Of a stretch of DNA of 64,000 nucleotides, positions 33,257 to 42,797 are shown piece by piece; the first letter of the stretch is position 1, and every line of letters begins with the position of its first letter. Source of the DNA: Bacillota bacterium (GTDB lineage Bacteria > Bacillota > Clostridia > Lachnospirales > Bianqueaceae); the NCBI GenBank assembly GCA_017442535.1, contig JAFRZL010000010.1:83714-147713 (forward strand), read 5' to 3'. The notes under the pieces are model-generated. The model saw only the letters and a program-made list of their open reading frames with translations, searched no databases and was not told the DNA's origin. The translations under genes and the position numbers were made by a program.

Positions 33257-36200
33257 TCATTGTTTCGTCAACCCGATAAAGAAGTTGTCGACGTTGTGAA
33301 CCGTGATCTTGTAGCCATCGCGGGTTTCATTGATCGACTGCCTGGACAGCTTCCCGGAGAAGGCCCCAATGGCATCAGAGGACAGCGACAGTTCCTTGAG
33401 GTTCAGGATCACGTCTTTCAGGCTGATCCATTCGGCGGTTTGGGTGTAGGTGCGTGCTTCGACCGAGATAGACGTGATGGTTCCGGAGGCGTCAGTTGTA
33501 ATGTAGAGACGGGCTTTATCCCCGGTTTTATAGCGTACCGAGTAGCTGCCATCCTCCCCTAATTCCTCTTTCAGCAGCGAAAGCGTTATTCCGCTGGCGG
33601 CCTGGATATCGTCGATTACCTTTTGGGCGGTTTTGACGGCGGGCGAATTCATGGCAGCTTCTTTCCGGCGCTGCTCTTCTTCGATTTCTTCTCGGGCCAG
33701 CTGCTCGTCCTGATCAAGCTGCTTCAGGAGAGCTTTCGCCCGCTCTTCGATGGACTTATAGGTGTTCTCCAGCGCCTCTTCCAGGAAAGTTTCGTCGTGA
33801 ATCGTGACATCGACATTTGAATTCGAATAAGTGACAAAATCCAGGTCAAACTTCAGAGCGGACAGCAGCTCCATATGGGAGGTCTGCAGGGCCGTGTCCC
33901 TGAAGTCGGTGTTTCGGGTATGCATTTTGGCATTGTCATCCGTGCCGGGGAGCGACTGGCCCCAGCCGCCGCCGGATACAACGTCAAATACCAGTTTGCC
34001 GTCCTCCGGATGATAGATGGCAATTGCTGTCGGCCCGTATGTCGTCAGGTCATCCATCTTGCTTTTTCCGAAGAAGTAGGTAATACCATCCCACTGACAG
34101 GCGGAGACCTCAATAGTACCGTAACTCAGGCGTTCCATGTAGCCGATATTGCGGGGACCGTCGGCGTGAACCACTTCACCGTTAACCAGTTCGTACAGAT
34201 CCAGGTCGACCGATACAACCGGCCGTCCAACCTTATATACCAACGAGGCAATCATATTGTCTGTGATTTCCTTTGCGGAAACGGTCACCGTCACCATTTC
34301 CTGGGAACCGTCACCATCCAGATCGTCCACCAGAGCGCTCAGCAGGCCCGTACCGCCGCCCTTTGCCATATCTTTGTTTTCGAGCAGGGTCTTAAAGCTG
34401 GCGCCGTCACAGGTGCCGATCTCGGGGACGACATTCTTTCTCAGGTATTCATAGAAAAGTTCTTCCCGGTCATGGGTCAGGACTGTAACGAAATCGATAT
34501 AGTTTTCCTCCTCGTCGATCTGCTGCCGGGTGATGTGCTCATGAGCAGGAGAAAACTCCTGACCATCCTCATCCTTCGCATGGACGGTAAAGGTATAATC
34601 GTAGCGGTTGTCGAGCGAGCACTCCCAGCGCCCCTGTTCATCCGTTGTGACCGTGGTGAAGACTTTATCCGGAGCATCGCTGCGGTAGATCTCGACCACG
34701 GCTCCGGTGGCGAGTTTATTCAGGTCAGAAAGCAGGATAGCCCCACCGACCAGGCAGGTGAGCCAGACCGGCTCCGTAAGCTCATCACGGACCTGATAGG
34801 GCTCATCCGAAATCATAGGAGACGCAGTACTGCCCGTCAGATTCCCGTCAAACCGGGAGGTGTCGTTAAAATTGCACAGGAGACAAAAGGCCCGGTTCAT
34901 AATGGTGCGGTACGCAGCAGCTTGCGGAGTATTCTTGTAATCCTGGTTTTTCGTCATTTCCAGGGAATAAGCCAGTGAATAGCTTCTCTGCGTCGCCCGA
35001 AGCGAAAGAAGAATCCAGGAGCGGATCCGGTTCAGACGCTCCTGAGAGACGCAGCCGTTCATGCCGGCTTCCTGGAAGGCAGAACTGATTTCGCGATTCA
35101 TATAATATGTGACGACGGACTGGATGTTAAGCAGGCAGTCGAGCAGATAGGTGGCCGTCCCCATGCTGATTTCTTTTTTCGCAAAAAGATCAAATGCGCC
35201 CAGACAGGTGTCCGCAATGCCGAAAAACGCCCCGAGGGGACACGCCATGGAGAGCCCCGTCTTTACAAAGAATTCCAGGCCTTCTTCCCAGACGGCCCCT
35301 TCCGCAGCCCGGATCGGATCCCGGTATTCTTCTAACAGCATTGTGGAAGCAGCGCTGAGCAGCGTCACCGCACCATTATTTTTAAAATGCTTTGCGTCCG
35401 CCGTCTCCAGCAGTTCCAATCCGCGGAGGAAGTCATCTTTCCAGACGCTGCTGCGCTCAGCGATCTCCATATAGCTGTGGAAAAGAGAGAATACCTCAAG
35501 GCCGACATCGATCCAGCCCATTTCTGAAAAGGCTGTTTTATAAATATTCAACGGATCCATAGTGCCGCCGGTCTGAAGCTTAATCACTTTTGCGGCATAC
35601 TGATCCGCCTCCTGCAGCATATCATACAAATCGTCCAGGCTCTCGGGGAGGCCGAACAGACCATGAAGCTCCGAAACCCAGGGAGCACTCAGTTCAAGAG
35701 GAAAGCCCTCTGCAATCTGCTTAAATTCGTCTTCGTTCTCAATGATATAATTGGAATCTTCCTCCGCGAGGGTCAGAAGCGCCTCTTCGTACTGATCCTG
35801 GACGATGGCATCTTCTCCCCACTTGGGTACTATAACACGCCAATCAATACCTCCGTCCACAACGATGCTAAGTGTGGACCGGAACCCTTCCTGATATAGT
35901 TTTCCGTATGTGTGATAGAGATCCTTCTGGCTCAGCTGAACTGCCTCGATATCGTAACCATATTCCAGCCATACCGACAGAATGTCATGGTTTTCCGCCC
36001 GGGAAATGACGGCAACATCATCCTCGCTGCGGTCATCGTTGACAAACTGGGCTCTGAGATAATGCAGGAGAGGCATCAGGCTGTACCAACGGCTGCCGTC
36101 CGGCGCGTCATAATACGGAACGGTTTGATTATCGTAGCAGATCCCGTCTTCAGACATGCGGAGATTCAGATAAGACCAGATAGGCTCCGTAATGCGGGAG

Positions 36201-36460
36201 AATATATACATGGTATCGTCATGCACCACTTCGAATCCTGCCAGGGATGCCGCGTCATTTACGGTAACATAGATATCACTGTTATGGCCCAGCCAGGCCC
36301 GCATCGTCCGGATAGACTCGTCGCCCAGTAAGCGGTATTCGAATTCGCCCTGGATATACTCCGGCTTTTCCCGGGACTCAGCCGCACGGGCCGGACGTGC
36401 CGGGAAAAGGCTGAATAAAATCGATAAAACAAGCAGAAGACTCACAAACTTTTTACTCAT
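33257..36460 (-). CDS. Very large secreted protein (1067 aa) with Cna-B-like domain, unknown function
   Basis: Start placed at ATG 36460 (SD aggagg 8 nt upstream) rather than the in-frame GTG 36469. Signal peptide MSKKFVSLLLVLSILFSLFP with cleavage near RAA. Residues ~35-170 resemble a copper-amine-oxidase-N-like or stalk domain. Residues ~560-640 form a Cna-B/carboxypeptidase-regulatory-like beta domain (GAVVEIYRSDAP, TTVTTDEQGRWECSL). A long Glu/Lys-rich helix at ~890-940 (LARKQ-type EEIEEEQRRKEA) is probably coiled coil. No sortase motif or C-terminal TM. It overlaps the upstream anchored protein by 8 bp, so the two are co-translated and likely interact. Confidence 0.65.
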   Translation of the reverse strand: MSKKFVSLLLVLSILFSLFPARPARAAESREKPEYIQGEFEYRLLGDESIRTMRAWLGHNSDIYVTVNDAASLAGFEVVHDDTMYIFSRITEPIWSYLNLRMSEDGICYDNQTVPYYDAPDGSRWYSLMPLLHYLRAQFVNDDRSEDDVAVISRAENHDILSVWLEYGYDIEAVQLSQKDLYHTYGKLYQEGFRSTLSIVVDGGIDWRVIVPKWGEDAIVQDQYEEALLTLAEEDSNYIIENEDEFKQIAEGFPLELSAPWVSELHGLFGLPESLDDLYDMLQEADQYAAKVIKLQTGGTMDPLNIYKTAFSEMGWIDVGLEVFSLFHSYMEIAERSSVWKDDFLRGLELLETADAKHFKNNGAVTLLSAASTMLLEEYRDPIRAAEGAVWEEGLEFFVKTGLSMACPLGAFFGIADTCLGAFDLFAKKEISMGTATYLLDCLLNIQSVVTYYMNREISSAFQEAGMNGCVSQERLNRIRSWILLSLRATQRSYSLAYSLEMTKNQDYKNTPQAAAYRTIMNRAFCLLCNFNDTSRFDGNLTGSTASPMISDEPYQVRDELTEPVWLTCLVGGAILLSDLNKLATGAVVEIYRSDAPDKVFTTVTTDEQGRWECSLDNRYDYTFTVHAKDEDGQEFSPAHEHITRQQIDEEENYIDFVTVLTHDREELFYEYLRKNVVPEIGTCDGASFKTLLENKDMAKGGGTGLLSALVDDLDGDGSQEMVTVTVSAKEITDNMIASLVYKVGRPVVSVDLDLYELVNGEVVHADGPRNIGYMERLSYGTIEVSACQWDGITYFFGKSKMDDLTTYGPTAIAIYHPEDGKLVFDVVSGGGWGQSLPGTDDNAKMHTRNTDFRDTALQTSHMELLSALKFDLDFVTYSNSNVDVTIHDETFLEEALENTYKSIEERAKALLKQLDQDEQLAREEIEEEQRRKEAAMNSPAVKTAQKVIDDIQAASGITLSLLKEELGEDGSYSVRYKTGDKARLYITTDASGTITSISVEARTYTQTAEWISLKDVILNLKELSLSSDAIGAFSGKLSRQSINETRDGYKITVHNVDNFFIGLTKQ

Positions 36461-37094
36461 GGCTTCCACCTCCTGCCGTCTGGTTTGAAAGATAGGTGAC
36501 GAGGCCCCCGGTCAGCGCATCGGAAAGCTCCGAAGTCATCAGAATTTTCCGGGAAGTGACATAATCCAGGACAACGATGCTGACATTGAATGTCTCACGG
36601 GCGGATTTCGGGGATTTTTCGAGTTTTTTCTGCACCGCCGCCAGAATGGCTTCGTTATCCGCATCCGGGGGGAGATCCTTGACGGCTTCTTCATAGGCAG
36701 CCTTAAACCCGGCGGTTTCGATGGTGGCGTTTACCAGAACATACTTCGTTCCATCCTCATTTTGGACCGTCCGGACCTCGCCGACCTTATACTTCATGCT
36801 TTTTGCGATCGCCGACTGGATGGCCGGGAAGGTCAGGCCGTCCATGCCGTTTGCGTATTCAGCCGCTTTGGAATCGCAGTCATGATAGAGAGCCAGGAAG
36901 CAGCTGACGGTTTTGGGCGCGGCCTCTTCCAGAGGCAGTTCTGCCAATTCCTGCTGAGTCAGGATCGCGGAGGACTTCTTCCCGCCGATCACGCCCTGCC
37001 TGACCAGAATAAAAATCAGGATTCCTCCCAGAATCACAACCAACCCGATGATGAGGATCAACAGCCGGGATCCTTTTTTCGTTTTCTGATGCAT
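36453..37094 (-). CDS. Membrane-anchored protein, unknown, partner of the large secreted protein
   Basis: 213 residues from ATG 37094 (Shine-Dalgarno aaagaaggg); the longer frame to 37166 is rejected for lack of a ribosome site. A short basic N-terminus, one TM helix (LLILIIGLVVILGGILIFIL) and a ~160-residue extracytoplasmic domain resembling NTF2/DUF5105-like lipoprotein domains (IVVLDYVTSRKILMTSELSDAL). No recognised function. Confidence 0.55.
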   Translation of the reverse strand: MHQKTKKGSRLLILIIGLVVILGGILIFILVRQGVIGGKKSSAILTQQELAELPLEEAAPKTVSCFLALYHDCDSKAAEYANGMDGLTFPAIQSAIAKSMKYKVGEVRTVQNEDGTKYVLVNATIETAGFKAAYEEAVKDLPPDADNEAILAAVQKKLEKSPKSARETFNVSIVVLDYVTSRKILMTSELSDALTGGLVTYLSNQTAGGGSHE

Positions 37095-37283
37095 GGTTTT
37101 CCCTTCTTTAAGCTGTAATATGAGCCGTGGCAGGAGATTTTCTGTCCTGTACCAGCGGTCTGACAAAAAATATCGAGACTATTATAGCAGAAATGCCGCT
37201 TTTTTTCAAGCCTTAGAAGCAGGGGAAGCCGGTTTTAAGGGATAATTCCCGGGGAGCGGAAACATTTATCCATTTTTTCCCTA

Positions 37284-37312
37284 TTGACAAGCGTCCGGAG
37301 GTCGGCTATAAT
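37284..37312 (+). promoter_or_regulatory. Promoter of the tyrS T-box transcript
   Basis: TTGACA (37284-37289), 17-nt spacer, TATAAT (37307-37312): perfect consensus. It lies in the 524-bp gap 37095-37618, which the T-box leader otherwise fills. Confidence 0.85.
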
Positions 37313-37324
37313 AAGCGTGATTTC

Positions 37325-37598
37325 ATAAGTTAAAGACTGTGAAAGGAAGAGTAGTCTGCATGATGGCCTGACAGAGAGTTCCCGGGCGGTGAGAGGGGCG
37401 GGGCAGCGGCAGATGAAGTACATCCGGGAGTCTCGCGCTGAAATAACAGTAGGACGCGACGGCAGGCAGCCGTTATCTGTGCCGGGGTATCATTGGAGAC
37501 AATTGTACCTGCAGAGGTGGTTTGCGTGAGCAGGTCACGAACTAAGGTGGTAACACGGGAAGCGCCCCCGTCCTTAAACGGATGGGAGGCGCTAAACT
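37325..37598 (+). ncRNA. T-box leader of tyrS (tyrosine)
   Basis: A ~275-nt structured leader with the T-box core aaggtggtaacacgg (37544-37557, a variant of AGGGUGGNACCGCG), preceded by Stem I with a likely Tyr specifier codon TAC at 37419-37421 (gaagTACatcc). Downstream, agcgcccccgtcc can pair with ggatgggaggcgct as the competing hairpin, but no U tract follows it. Uncharged tRNA-Tyr should raise tyrS expression. Confidence 0.85.
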
Positions 37599-37618
37599 TA
37601 TATTCAGGAGGAAACAAA

Positions 37619-38839
37619 ATGACAACTTTTGAGGAACTGAAGCGGCGCGGACTGATTGCACAGGTGACGGATGAAGCGCTGATTCAGGAAATGATCGACA
37701 GCGGCAAAGCGGTTTTCTACATCGGCTTTGACTGTACGGCAGACAGCCTGACCGCAGGGCATTTTATGGCGCTGACGCTGATGAAGCGTCTGCAGATGGC
37801 CGGCAACAAGCCGATCGCGCTGATCGGCGGCGGCACCACGATGATCGGCGACCCCAGCGGACGCACTGATATGCGCAAGATGCTGACACGTGAAGACATC
37901 GACCACAACGCCGAGTGCTTCCGCAAGCAGATGGAGCGCTTTATCGAATTCGGCCCTGACAAAGCCATCATGGTCAACAATGCCGACTGGCTGCTGTCGC
38001 TGAATTATGTGGAGCTGCTGCGCGAGGTCGGCGCCTGCTTCTCCGTGAACAACATGCTGCGCGCGGAGTGCTACAAGCAGCGTATGGAGAAAGGGTTGAG
38101 CTTCTTTGAATTCAACTACATGATCATGCAGAGCTACGATTTCTACTACCTGTTCCAGCACTACGGCTGCAACATGCAGTTCGGCGGCGACGACCAGTGG
38201 AGTAATATGCTGGGCGGCACCGAGCTGATCCGTAAGAAGCTCGGGAAGGACGCGCATGCCATGACGATCACGCTGCTGACCGATTCGCAGGGCAAGAAGA
38301 TGGGTAAGACCGCCGGCAACGCCGTTTGGCTGGATCCCAACAAGACCACGCCGTTTGAGTTTTACCAGTACTGGCGCAACGTCGGGGATGCTGACGTCAT
38401 CAAGTGCCTGAAGATGCTGACCTTCCTGCCCATTGAGGAGATCGAGGCCATGGAAGCCTGGGAAGGCAGCCAGCTGAACCGCGCCAAAGAGATCCTGGCG
38501 TATGAGCTGACTACGATGGTACACGGCAAGGAAGAAGCCGACAAGGCCGAAGCCAGTGCCCGCGCGCTCTTCTCGCAGGGCTCCGCTGCCGATATGCCGA
38601 CGACCGATCTCGGCGAAGCCGACCTGACGGACGGGCAGATCGACATCCTGACCCTGCTCGTTAAGGCCGAACTGGTGCCGACCAAGTCCGAGGCGCGCCG
38701 CAATGTCCAGCAGGGCGGCGTCACGGTCAATGATGAAAAGGTGACGGATCTGAAAAAGACTTTCGGACGCGAAGAGCTCGCGGAGGGCCTGGTCGTCCGC
38801 CGCGGCAAAAAAAGCTTCCGCAAGGTCTGCCTGAAATAA
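37619..38839 (+). CDS. tyrS: Tyrosyl-tRNA synthetase
   Basis: 406 residues from ATG 37619 (Shine-Dalgarno aggagg); the longer open frame from 37493 runs through the T-box core and is not real. Class I signature variants are visible: AGHF (HIGH-like) in DSLTAGHFMAL and KMGKT (KMSKS-like) in GKKMGKTAGN. The C-terminal ~65 residues form an S4 RNA-binding domain (KSEARRNVQQGGVTVNDEKV). Controlled by the upstream T-box. Confidence 0.96.
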   Translation: MTTFEELKRRGLIAQVTDEALIQEMIDSGKAVFYIGFDCTADSLTAGHFMALTLMKRLQMAGNKPIALIGGGTTMIGDPSGRTDMRKMLTREDIDHNAECFRKQMERFIEFGPDKAIMVNNADWLLSLNYVELLREVGACFSVNNMLRAECYKQRMEKGLSFFEFNYMIMQSYDFYYLFQHYGCNMQFGGDDQWSNMLGGTELIRKKLGKDAHAMTITLLTDSQGKKMGKTAGNAVWLDPNKTTPFEFYQYWRNVGDADVIKCLKMLTFLPIEEIEAMEAWEGSQLNRAKEILAYELTTMVHGKEEADKAEASARALFSQGSAADMPTTDLGEADLTDGQIDILTLLVKAELVPTKSEARRNVQQGGVTVNDEKVTDLKKTFGREELAEGLVVRRGKKSFRKVCLK

Positions 38840-38935
38840 GGCCCCCGGCCTGAAAACCGCGGGCTGCGGGTTGCGCTCCGGCCCGGGATATGGTATAATC
38901 AAATCAACGGATCAACGGATAAAGGAGGACTCATC

Positions 38936-39916
38936 ATGGGATTTTTAGGCGGTTTATTTGAGAAAAAATACTGTGCGGTCTGCGGCAATCAGGTGTCATT
39001 TTTCGGCAAACGCAAGATCTCGGACGGCCTGCTGTGCAAGGACTGCGAGGCCAAGCTGTCGGACTGGTTTGATGACCGGCGCACCAGCACGATCGCGCAG
39101 ATCAAGGAGCAGCTGGATTACCGTGAAGAGAACCGCAAGGCTCTCGCGAATTTCAAGGTTACCAAGACCATGGGCGACGGCGACTGGAGGCTCTTGATCG
39201 ATGAAGAGGCCGACAGCTTCCTGATCACGGCTGCGGATATCCATTCGATTGTGAAAGTCAATCCGGATATTATTCGCCGCGACGAAGTGATTACTTCGGG
39301 GTATTCCCTGGGCGAGCGCAAGACGGAAGAGACGCAGCTGGTGGACGGCAAGCGTGTCAGCTATGATCCGCCGCGTTTCGAGTATTCTTACAATATCAAG
39401 GTCGAACTTAAGGTCCGGAATCCCTATTTTGACGAAATGAGTTTCCAGGTCCATCCGACGACGCTGCACCTGCACAAGGTGGAGTGGGCGGCCAAACCCA
39501 AGCTTGGCGAAGATCATTCCGACGTTACAAAGTATCTGGAGAACGCCAAAGCCGAGCAGGCCAAGATCGAGCAGTATACGCAGGTGGCGGATGAGATCGC
39601 GCACTGGCTGCGCAGAGAAGCGTATTATGCACCCCAGGCCGCTGCGGTGAATCCTACGGCAGCTGCCGTCTCGCAGACGCCCCTGCAGCGGGATGCGCAG
39701 GCCTTCATCACTTTCTGCAATACCACGGCGACGATGCCCGAAAAGGCACATTACGAGGATCTGCAGAAGCGGATCCGGGATGAACAGAATGAAATCCGCC
39801 GTAAAGGACTGGCTGTGACAGCCACCGGCAAGGCGGATCTTGCTGCACTTGACCAGCTGGCAGAACAGGTCACGGCTGCTTACAAAGAAGCGGTGCTTCG
39901 CTGTTCCGGTGTGTAA
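38936..39916 (+). CDS. DUF4428 zinc-ribbon protein
   Basis: 326 residues. The N-terminal ~50 residues match the DUF4428 zinc ribbon: CAVCGNQV and CKDCEAKLSDWF. The central part is beta-rich, with a PH-like look (WRLLIDEEADSFLITAADI). The C-terminus has an Ala-rich linker and a helical segment with SHOCT-like spacing. No TM. Probably cytoplasmic; the role is unknown. Good Shine-Dalgarno aaaggagg. Confidence 0.75.
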   Translation: MGFLGGLFEKKYCAVCGNQVSFFGKRKISDGLLCKDCEAKLSDWFDDRRTSTIAQIKEQLDYREENRKALANFKVTKTMGDGDWRLLIDEEADSFLITAADIHSIVKVNPDIIRRDEVITSGYSLGERKTEETQLVDGKRVSYDPPRFEYSYNIKVELKVRNPYFDEMSFQVHPTTLHLHKVEWAAKPKLGEDHSDVTKYLENAKAEQAKIEQYTQVADEIAHWLRREAYYAPQAAAVNPTAAAVSQTPLQRDAQAFITFCNTTATMPEKAHYEDLQKRIRDEQNEIRRKGLAVTATGKADLAALDQLAEQVTAAYKEAVLRCSGV

Positions 39917-39948
39917 GGCCGGCTGCAAACTATCATCCAAGGGAGTCA

Positions 39949-39979
39949 TTTCCGGGCCGGAGTTCTCGTCCGGCCCGGT
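39949..39979 (+). terminator. GC-rich terminator-like hairpin
   Basis: ccgggccgga and tccggcccgg pair around gttctcg, followed by TATTATT. It lies between the DUF4428 gene and the AEC transporter gene. Confidence 0.6.
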
Positions 39980-39990
39980 ATTATTAAAAG

Positions 39991-40896
39991 ATGAAAGAGC
40001 TAATTATTTTGCAAGTTACGCTCTTCGCGCTTGTGGCCGTGGGGTTCTTTGCGAAGAAAGTTCATATGGTCGGCCGCGAGGGGCAGAAGAACCTCACGGA
40101 TCTGGTTATCAACATTGTATTGCCCTGTAATATCATCACCAGCTTTATGATCGATCCGGATGCCGGGCTGTATAAGGAAATGCTGGCCGTGCTGCTGATC
40201 TCGCTCGGCATACAGATTTTCTGTGTGATTCTGGGACATTTTATCTTCCGCGGGCAGAATGAAGACCACCGGCGGAGCCTTCGCTATGCGACGATCTGCT
40301 CCAACGCAGGGTTTCTTGGCAATCCGATTGCCGAGGGTGTCTATGGCGAGCTGGGATTGATGTACGCGAGTATCTACCTGATCCCGCAGCGCATCATGAT
40401 GTGGTCCGAGGGCATCGCGATTTATTCCGGTGAGAAAGATATTAAGGGAACTATTAAAAAAGTCCTGACACACCCCTGCGTCGTGTCATGCGCGGCCGGT
40501 ATTATTCTGATGGTGACCGGCATCAAGCTCCCGGATGTGATCCTGCGGCCGATTCAGACCATCGGACGCTGCACCACGGCGCTCTCGATGCTGGTGGTCG
40601 GAATGATTCTGGGAGAGATCAACCTCAAGTCTATTCTGGACAAGACAGTCGTGGAGTTTACGATCCTGCGTCTGGTCCTGATCCCGCTCGTTGTATATCT
40701 GATTTGCCTGCTGCTTCCGATCAGCCGCACCGCGCTGGGCGTCTCGGTCCTGCTCGCGGCGATGCCCGCAGGGACCACGACCAGCATGCTGGCAGCAAAA
40801 TATAACCGGGATCCCGCATTCGCGACGAAGCTCGTGATTTTCTCGACGCTGTGTTCGATCCCGGCGATTATGATCTGGAGTATAATTGTCCGTTAA
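39991..40896 (+). CDS. AEC (auxin efflux carrier) family transporter
   Basis: 301 residues with ~10 TM helices in two inverted halves. Typical phrases: LTDLVINIVLPCNIITSF, NAGFLGNPIAEGVYGE and LAAMPAGTTTSMLAAKYNRD. Bacterial relatives export or exchange dicarboxylates such as malate, which would fit the malic-enzyme cluster 600 bp downstream, but the link is only positional. The start has a poor Shine-Dalgarno (aaaag). Confidence 0.88.
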   Translation: MKELIILQVTLFALVAVGFFAKKVHMVGREGQKNLTDLVINIVLPCNIITSFMIDPDAGLYKEMLAVLLISLGIQIFCVILGHFIFRGQNEDHRRSLRYATICSNAGFLGNPIAEGVYGELGLMYASIYLIPQRIMMWSEGIAIYSGEKDIKGTIKKVLTHPCVVSCAAGIILMVTGIKLPDVILRPIQTIGRCTTALSMLVVGMILGEINLKSILDKTVVEFTILRLVLIPLVVYLICLLLPISRTALGVSVLLAAMPAGTTTSMLAAKYNRDPAFATKLVIFSTLCSIPAIMIWSIIVR

Positions 40897-41433
40897 TTAA
40901 GAGACGTACACTTTATAGGGCGGCAGGGACTGCCACTCCGGCGTGGCCGCGATGAATTGGATGAGGGACTCAATGGTTTCCGCCAGGCGGCGCCTGGCTC
41001 CTTCGGGAGCCTGATCAGCCGGCACAAGGCCGATACCGTGGCAGACGATGCTCCGGGTCTTGCCGTTTGCTGTCATGGTCAGGATAATATTGGTCGTAGG
41101 CTTGGAACGATGATCCGGAAACGGATCCAGACTGCCCGGGTACTGCTCCAGGCGGAGGGATTTCAGCATCCGGTAGATCTCCGCACGCTGGCCTTCGTCA
41201 AGGATCAGCTGCGTGGTATATTTTTCGAGATCGGCCTCGATCGAGGATTTGACCAGCTTACCGCTCGTGCTGTCATAGGAGCTGATGCCGTTCATGCCCC
41301 AGGTGAGGGTGAAGCTGAAATCTTCCGGGACTTTAGGCCGGATAGCTGCCCGGATCAGGAAAAAGACGGCGATGAACGTAGCCGCAGCCGTGATGAGCAG
41401 GGGAATCCAGTAAAGATGTGGGTCGAGTTTCAT
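40897..41433 (-). CDS. Membrane-anchored stand-alone copy of the BlaR1-type C-terminal domain
   Basis: 178 residues: one N-terminal TM helix (~9-30) and an extracytoplasmic domain. The domain (DFSFTLTWGMNGISSYDSTS, then ILTMTANGKTRSIVCHGIGL, then TPEWQSLP) is clearly homologous to the last ~135 residues of the BlaR1-type protein at 53062 (DFSFELTWNINGISSYDSET, MNGKVKTIHAKGIGL, TAEWKALP). It has no peptidase. It is convergent with the AEC gene, whose stop it abuts. A ligand-binding or sensor role is inferred. Confidence 0.7.
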   Translation of the reverse strand: MKLDPHLYWIPLLITAAATFIAVFFLIRAAIRPKVPEDFSFTLTWGMNGISSYDSTSGKLVKSSIEADLEKYTTQLILDEGQRAEIYRMLKSLRLEQYPGSLDPFPDHRSKPTTNIILTMTANGKTRSIVCHGIGLVPADQAPEGARRRLAETIESLIQFIAATPEWQSLPPYKVYVS

Positions 41434-41526
41434 GGCAATAGTTCCTTTCTATGATTTGTCGGACAGCAGTTATCATTATTATACGATAGATTGTCAGAAT
41501 ATGCAATATCGGAAGGGGGGATCCAT

Positions 41527-42786
41527 ATGCATGCGATAGAAAAGATTTTGGCCGGCCACTGCGGCCGCGCCGAGGTCCATACCGGAGAGATCGTGACGGC
41601 ACGGGTGGATTTTGCCGAGATCAATGATCTGTATCTTCAGACCGTTTATTCATTTTATGAAATGGGCGGGGAGAAGGTCTGGGACAATACACGCTGTGCC
41701 TTTGTTTTCGACCATTACGCGCCGTGCCCCGACATCAAGAGCGCGTCCAATCATCGGGAGATGCGAGAGTTTGCGCTTAAGAATCAGCTGACGCATCATT
41801 TTGATATCAATACCGGTGTCTGCCACCAGGTGATGGCGGAGGCCGGACTGATCACGCCCGGTATGATCGTGGTGGCGACGGACAGCCATACGACGACGCA
41901 TGGCGCGTTCGGCGCGATGGGAACGGGCTGCGGGGCGACGGATATGGCGACGATCCTGATGACCGGGGAGCTCTGGTTCAGGGTGCCGGAGATCATCGAG
42001 GTGCGGTTGGAGGGTGAGGCGCCGGCAGGTGTTTTTCCTAAAGATGTGGCGCTCGCGGTGCTTGGCCGGATCCGCGCGGACGGAGCGGTCTATAAAGCGG
42101 TGGATTTCACGGGCAGCTATGTGGAAGGGCTGAATGTAGCCGGCCGCATGACGATCTGTAATATGGCGGTGGAGATGGGCGCTAAAACGGCTTATATGCA
42201 GCCCAATCAGGATGTTCTGGACTATGTTGCCGCACGGGCCGAACGCCCTTATGAAGTAGTGTATACCGACCCGGGCTACGAATATACCGAGAGCTATGTC
42301 TTTGACGTTTCGGCGCTGGAGCCGCAGCTTGCCTGCCCCAGCAGTGTGGAAAATGTGCACAGCCTGGCTTCGGTGACGGCGGAGGGCATGGTCCGGATCG
42401 ACCAGGGCTATATCGGCAGCTGCACGGGCGGCCGTGAGGAAGACCTGGCTGCTGCGGCCCGCATTTTGAAAGGCCGCCACATTGCACCGTATACGAGGCT
42501 GGTCGTGGTACCCGCTTCGGCAGAAGTGATGCGAAGCTGCATGGCGAAAGGATATTTAGCGGATCTGATGGAGGCCGGGGCGACCATTGTGACACCCGGC
42601 TGCGGTGCCTGCCTGGGTGCGCATGAAGGCGTGCTCGCCCCCGGCGAAGTCTGCATCACCGCCACCAACCGCAATTTCCCCGGCCGTATGGGTTCCACCG
42701 GCGCCAAAATGTATCTGGCAAGTCCGGCCACCGTCGCGGCCAGCATGATCACGGGGACGATTACCGATCCCCGGCCGTATCTGTAA
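41527..42786 (+). CDS. leuC: 3-isopropylmalate dehydratase large subunit-like (aconitase superfamily)
   Basis: 419 residues from ATG 41527 (Shine-Dalgarno aaggggg); the longer frame to 41491 lacks one. The three Fe-S cluster Cys are Cys299 (GSCTGG), Cys359 and Cys362 (TPGCGACLG). DSHTTTHGAFGAMGTG and NRNFPGRMGS are family blocks. The shortened ~420-residue form is the archaeal/clostridial LeuC/HACN type, which includes isopropylmalate, homoaconitate, citramalate and dimethylmalate dehydratases. leuA and leuB are absent and malic enzyme follows, so leucine synthesis is not certain. Confidence 0.85.
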   Translation: MHAIEKILAGHCGRAEVHTGEIVTARVDFAEINDLYLQTVYSFYEMGGEKVWDNTRCAFVFDHYAPCPDIKSASNHREMREFALKNQLTHHFDINTGVCHQVMAEAGLITPGMIVVATDSHTTTHGAFGAMGTGCGATDMATILMTGELWFRVPEIIEVRLEGEAPAGVFPKDVALAVLGRIRADGAVYKAVDFTGSYVEGLNVAGRMTICNMAVEMGAKTAYMQPNQDVLDYVAARAERPYEVVYTDPGYEYTESYVFDVSALEPQLACPSSVENVHSLASVTAEGMVRIDQGYIGSCTGGREEDLAAAARILKGRHIAPYTRLVVVPASAEVMRSCMAKGYLADLMEAGATIVTPGCGACLGAHEGVLAPGEVCITATNRNFPGRMGSTGAKMYLASPATVAASMITGTITDPRPYL

Positions 42787-42797
42787 AGGAGGCAGCG

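Noticed and set aside
37493..37618. Upstream extension of the tyrS frame
   Set aside because: It translates the T-box core; ATG 37619 has the proper Shine-Dalgarno.
37604..38902. 432-codon minus-strand ORF opposite tyrS
   Set aside because: Antisense shadow of tyrS.
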